Origin: Pseudomonadota bacterium
GTDB taxonomy: Bacteria > Pseudomonadota > Alphaproteobacteria > Caulobacterales > Caulobacteraceae
Length of the DNA: 7,228 bases
Direction: 5' to 3'
NCBI GenBank assembly: GCA_023434265.1
Contig: JAEYTA010000168.1
Coordinates: 1 to 7,228 of the forward strand
The notes below the pieces were generated by a model. It was not told where the DNA came from and ran no database searches. It worked only from the letters and a program-made list of their open reading frames with translations. Made by a program: the position numbers and the translations under genes. This document shows, in pieces, positions 4,786-7,228 of this stretch. The first letter of the stretch is position 1. Each line of letters begins with the position of its first letter.

Positions 4786-5988
4786 TCAGTAGAGCAGGAA
4801 GCGCCCGCGCGCCTCTTCCCACGCCTGCTCGTCGGGGCGCGTCAGGGCGTCGAGGTCGCCTGGCGCCGCCACCGCGTCGTCGACCCAGTCGCGCAGCCCC
4901 GGGCCGCCGTTGATGACGTCGATGGCCAGGCGGTCGAAGACGTATTCGTACGGGAAGTCCCGCCACAGCGCGTAGTCGGGCCCCAGCCGGCGGATGGCCT
5001 TGAAGGCCAGCGCCTGCAGCCGCCACGGCCGGAAGGCGGCGTGGTCGTAGGACGGGTCGTCGACGTGGATCTGCACCCCGGCGCAGAGCTGCCCCACGTG
5101 CTTGTGGAAGGTCGGCTGGAACCAGATATCGCGCAGCCGGCAGCCCTGCAGCCACTGCGGCGCCAGCGCCTGCATCTCTGCGATCACCGCCCGGGCGTCG
5201 ATGTCGGGGGCCCCGAACAGCTCCAGCGGCCGGGTGGTGCCGCGGCCTTCCGACAGGGTCGTGCCCTCCAGCATCACCGTGCCGGCGTAAGCCCGCGCCA
5301 TCGACAGGTTCGGCGCATTGGGGCTGGGGTTGATCCAGCTGCGCTCGCCCAGCGGCCAGCCGAAGCCGGGCCCCGCCTCCGGCGCCCAGCCCCGCATTTC
5401 GACGACGCGATACTCCAGATCGAGGTTGTGCTGGTCGATGAACCACCGCCCCATCTCGCCCAGGGTCAGGCCGTGCCGCATCGGCATCGGCCCTGCGCCG
5501 ACGAAGCTCTCCCAGCCGGGCCTGAGCGTCAGTCCCTCGACCGGCCGCCCGGCCGGATTGGGCCGGTCCAGCACCCAAACTGCCTTCCCGTGCTTCGCCG
5601 CCGCCTCAAGGACGTAAAGCAGCGTGGTCACGAAGGTGTAGATGCGGCAGCCGAGATCCTGCAGATCGACCAGCAGGACGTCGAAGGTCTCCATGGACGC
5701 GTCTGTCGGCCGCCGCACCTCGCCGTAGAGGCTGAACACCGGAATGCCGAGCCGGGCGTCGGTCTCGTCCGGGCTCTCCATCATGTTGTCCTGCAGGTCG
5801 CCGCGCATGCCGTGCTGCGGCCCGAAGGCGGCGGTCAGCTCGATGTCCGGATGCGCCGCCAGCGCGTCCAGCGAATGGGTCAGGTCGGCCGTCACCGAGG
5901 CCGGATGGCCCAGCAACGCGACCCGCCGTCCGCGCAACGCCTGCGACAGCTCGGCCTCGGAGAGCAGGCGGTCGATGCCGAACTTCAT
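4786..5988 (-). CDS. DUF1343 / NamZ-type exo-beta-N-acetylmuramidase, no signal peptide
   Basis: NamZ enzymes (DUF1343, glycoside hydrolase family 171) release N-acetylmuramic acid from the non-reducing end of peptidoglycan fragments. The protein has 400 residues, a typical family length. Conserved blocks are VALLGHPASVTADLTHSLDA (23-42), AFGPQHGMRGDLQDNM (54-69), LLVDLQDLGCRIYTFVTTLL (105-124), VLDRPNPAGRPVEG (139-152), MPMRHGLTLGEMGRWF (168-183), WINPSPNAPNL (218-228), and EGTTLSEGRGTTRPLELFGAP (241-261) containing conserved glutamates. It begins MKFGIDRLLSEAEL with no signal peptide, so it should act in the cytoplasm on imported muropeptides, unlike the secreted Bacillus enzyme. The ATG at 5988 overlaps the stop of the DOMON-like gene as ATGA and has GGAG 5 nt upstream, pointing to coupled translation. 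I recall the recycling kinase gene anmK often lying next to tyrS in proteobacteria; it is not in this window. The symbol is left blank as orthology to namZ is untested. Confidence 0.9.
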   Translation of the reverse strand: MKFGIDRLLSEAELSQALRGRRVALLGHPASVTADLTHSLDALAAHPDIELTAAFGPQHGMRGDLQDNMMESPDETDARLGIPVFSLYGEVRRPTDASMETFDVLLVDLQDLGCRIYTFVTTLLYVLEAAAKHGKAVWVLDRPNPAGRPVEGLTLRPGWESFVGAGPMPMRHGLTLGEMGRWFIDQHNLDLEYRVVEMRGWAPEAGPGFGWPLGERSWINPSPNAPNLSMARAYAGTVMLEGTTLSEGRGTTRPLELFGAPDIDARAVIAEMQALAPQWLQGCRLRDIWFQPTFHKHVGQLCAGVQIHVDDPSYDHAAFRPWRLQALAFKAIRRLGPDYALWRDFPYEYVFDRLAIDVINGGPGLRDWVDDAVAAPGDLDALTRPDEQAWEEARGRFLLY

Positions 5989-6491
5989 GGCAGCTCCAGC
6001 AGGAAGGAGTCGGGATGATGGAAGTCGGGCTTATCCGACGGATGGGCCAGCGCCCAGTAGGAGAAGCCGCCGTCGCGCTGCTCGATCACACAGGACAGGC
6101 CCAGCCGGCGCGCGCCGTGCGGCAGCTCGATCCGCGCCTCCAGCGCCATCTGGTCGAAGGCCCCGTCCATGCCCAGCACCACCGCGGCCTCGTCGGCGTC
6201 CCGCATCCCCGCCCGAGGGCCGTCGAAGCGGTAGGAGGCCCACCGCCCCGAAGGCGACAGGTTGTACTCCACATAGCCGTCGTCGGTAGCCACGAAGACC
6301 TCGCAGCAGGTGTGCCGCCACAGGTCGTCGGCTCGTCCCACCTCCGCCTCCTCCGGCCAGACGGTCGCCGTCGGGTCGCCGCCGATTGTGTAGCGGAGCC
6401 AGAGCGACAGGCCGTCACGCTCCAGCTGCACGTCGATCTCGTCGACGAACATCGAGGGCGCGGCGCGATGGGGGATCAAGTCGATGCGCAT
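5985..6491 (-). CDS. DOMON-like domain-containing protein
   Basis: A 168-residue protein consisting of one DOMON-like (CBM9-like beta-sandwich) domain. The pattern includes an N-terminal strand with IPH (6-8), GLSLWLRYTIGGD (27-39), LWRHTCCEVFVATDDGYVEY (57-76) followed by NLSPSGRWASYRFDGPRAGM (77-96), and the C-terminal ALAHPSDKPDFHHPDSF (147-163), which I recognise from proteins given this name in alphaproteobacteria. Related beta-sandwich domains bind sugars or haem, but no ligand can be assigned here. There is no signal peptide or membrane segment, so it is probably cytoplasmic. The ATG at 6491 has only a weak purine stretch upstream and overlaps the preceding gene by 16 nt; the following DUF1343 gene overlaps its stop by 4 nt. 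The coupling suggests a role with the muramidase, perhaps sugar binding; this is inference. Confidence 0.82.
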   Translation of the reverse strand: MRIDLIPHRAAPSMFVDEIDVQLERDGLSLWLRYTIGGDPTATVWPEEAEVGRADDLWRHTCCEVFVATDDGYVEYNLSPSGRWASYRFDGPRAGMRDADEAAVVLGMDGAFDQMALEARIELPHGARRLGLSCVIEQRDGGFSYWALAHPSDKPDFHHPDSFLLELP

Positions 6492-6802
6492 TCTTCGGCC
6501 AACAGGACTTCGTAATAGGCTACCCCGCCCCTGCTAGAGGCATAGTCGATCAATGCTAGGGACGACGCCAGACAGTCGGCGATATACGCCTCCTCGCTGT
6601 CGAACCATGCCCGGTTGCGCTCGTATGTCATGCTGGGTTCGGTGAGCCCCGGCCCGAGTATGAGAGGATCGATGTTCACGACGGATGTGCCGTAGTTACG
6701 GGCCCAGGCGAACACCTTCGGAAGTTCGGCCGCTGCGAACAGCGGCTCAGACCTGTTCAATATGGCGGCGAGATCGTCCGCTAATCTGGCCTTTGACGTC
6801 AC
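6476..6802 (-). CDS. Hypothetical protein, unrecognised, 108 residues
   Basis: I do not recognise this protein. It is probably soluble: no signal peptide and no membrane segment. The middle reads LFAAAELPKVFAWARNYGTS (21-40), with tyrosines and tryptophans through YERNRAWFDSEEAYIADCLA (60-79) and an acidic C-terminus (LLAEECAST). The start is GTG at 6802, chosen because a strong GGGGGAGG (6816-6809) lies 6 nt upstream; a TTG at 6880 would add 26 residues without better support and would reach into the tyrS start. Codon use differs from neighbours: AGA, TTA, ATA, TTG, AGG, TCT and CTT occur early, and G+C by hand count over 6541-6780 is about 60%, while several lines in neighbouring genes reach 75% or more. 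That may mean recent acquisition, or low selection. It overlaps the DOMON-like gene by 16 nt and is first of that set. Confidence 0.65.
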   Translation of the reverse strand: MTSKARLADDLAAILNRSEPLFAAAELPKVFAWARNYGTSVVNIDPLILGPGLTEPSMTYERNRAWFDSEEAYIADCLASSLALIDYASSRGGVAYYEVLLAEECAST

Positions 6803-6821
6803 TGGTCGCCTCCCCCTTCCG

Positions 6822-6849
6822 TTGCAGGGTAGAAAGTCCGTGCTACACG
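6822..6849 (+). promoter_or_regulatory. Predicted tyrS promoter
   Basis: TTGCAGG (6822-6828), 13 nt, then GCTACACG (6842-6849). This matches 5 of 7 and 6 of 8 positions of the Caulobacter consensus (TTGACGS, 10 to 14 nt, GCTANAWC; counting N) with allowed spacing. Transcription would begin near 6856, about 24 nt before the tyrS ATG. The same 77-nt gap must hold the start signals of the divergent hypothetical gene, for which I found no clear promoter. Confidence 0.45.
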
Positions 6850-6879
6850 CCCCTTCCCTCGCAAGCCAAGCCTGATCCA

Positions 6880-7228
6880 ATGACCGATCCCGCCTTCAAG
6901 TCCGACTTCCTCCAGACCCTGCAGGCGCGCGGCTACATCCACCAGATCACCCACCCGGTCGAGCTGGACGCGGCGGCGGCCGAGGGGATCGTGACCGGCT
7001 ACATAGGCTTCGACGCCACCGCGCCCTCGCTCCACGTCGGCTCGCTGATCCAGATCATGATGCTGCGCCGGTTGCAGCAGGCCGGGCACAAGCCGATCGT
7101 GCTGATGGGCGGCGGCACCACCAAGGTCGGCGACCCGACCGGCAAGGACGCCTCGCGGCCGCAGCTGACCGACGAGACCATCCAGGCCAACATCGCCTCG
7201 ATCCGCACCGTGTTCGAGAAGTTCCTGA
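6880..7228 (+). CDS. tyrS: Tyrosyl-tRNA synthetase (N-terminal part, runs off right edge)
   Basis: TyrS activates L-tyrosine with ATP and attaches it to tRNA-Tyr in the cytoplasm. The visible 116 residues cover the start of the class I Rossmann catalytic domain: YIGFDATAPSLHVGSLIQIM at 41-60, with the HIGH-like signature as HVGS (52-55), and PIVLMGGGTTKVGDPTGKDA at 72-91. The KMSKS loop and the tRNA-binding C-terminal domain lie outside the window; the full protein is usually about 420 residues. The frame is open to the last base; the TGA-like letters at the very end are out of frame. The ATG at 6880 gives the usual N-terminus; there is no clear Shine-Dalgarno sequence, which is common in this group. 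It is divergent from the hypothetical-DOMON-DUF1343 set, with 77 nt between starts. Confidence 0.96.
   Translation, partial: MTDPAFKSDFLQTLQARGYIHQITHPVELDAAAAEGIVTGYIGFDATAPSLHVGSLIQIMMLRRLQQAGHKPIVLMGGGTTKVGDPTGKDASRPQLTDETIQANIASIRTVFEKFL

Noticed and set aside
5041..6018. A 325-codon plus-strand open frame opposite the DUF1343 gene
   Set aside because: Antisense shadow; the minus-strand DUF1343 frame has clear conserved motifs.
6803..6880. TTG start at 6880 for the hypothetical gene
   Set aside because: The GTG at 6802 has a strong GGGGGAGG at proper distance; the longer form would begin on top of the tyrS start codon.

Overview
The base composition is high (I counted about 57 to 78% G+C over sampled lines). 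The gene content, and promoter-like elements resembling the Caulobacter housekeeping consensus (TTGACGS, 10 to 14 nt, GCTANAWC), point to an alphaproteobacterium, most likely Caulobacterales (Caulobacter, Brevundimonas or Phenylobacterium type). This is inference from sequence character, not a database match. The window is chromosomal and mostly housekeeping. I see no insertion sequences, CRISPR arrays, tRNA or rRNA.

Left third (1-2700, minus strand): the start of a SUF iron-sulfur cluster operon, in the order iscR (Rrf2 regulator), a NifS/IscS-type cysteine desulfurase, then sufB, which runs off the left edge. The genes are tightly packed (GTGA overlap, then a 3-nt gap). A promoter-like element and a 15-bp perfect inverted repeat with IscR type-1 box geometry lie upstream of iscR, and the box covers the -10 element. 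That fits feedback repression of the operon by cluster-loaded IscR.

Middle (2700-4800): a plus-strand alpha/beta hydrolase diverges from iscR. It has Gln where the family nucleophile Ser is expected. It converges on a minus-strand pair, a 66-residue YdcH/DUF465 protein followed by a TerC/Alx-family membrane protein. The pair is preceded by a roughly 130-nt untranslated leader with a three-copy 9-mer, competing long inverted repeats and a hairpin that buries the Shine-Dalgarno sequence. It looks like a two-state regulatory RNA and is the strongest candidate here for something undescribed.

Right third (4786-6802, minus strand): a three-gene overlapping set. A 108-residue unrecognised protein with atypical codon use is followed by a DOMON-like domain protein and a DUF1343/NamZ-type exo-N-acetylmuramidase without a signal peptide, suggesting cell-wall sugar recycling in the cytoplasm. 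Divergently, tyrS (tyrosyl-tRNA synthetase) starts at 6880 and runs off the right edge.
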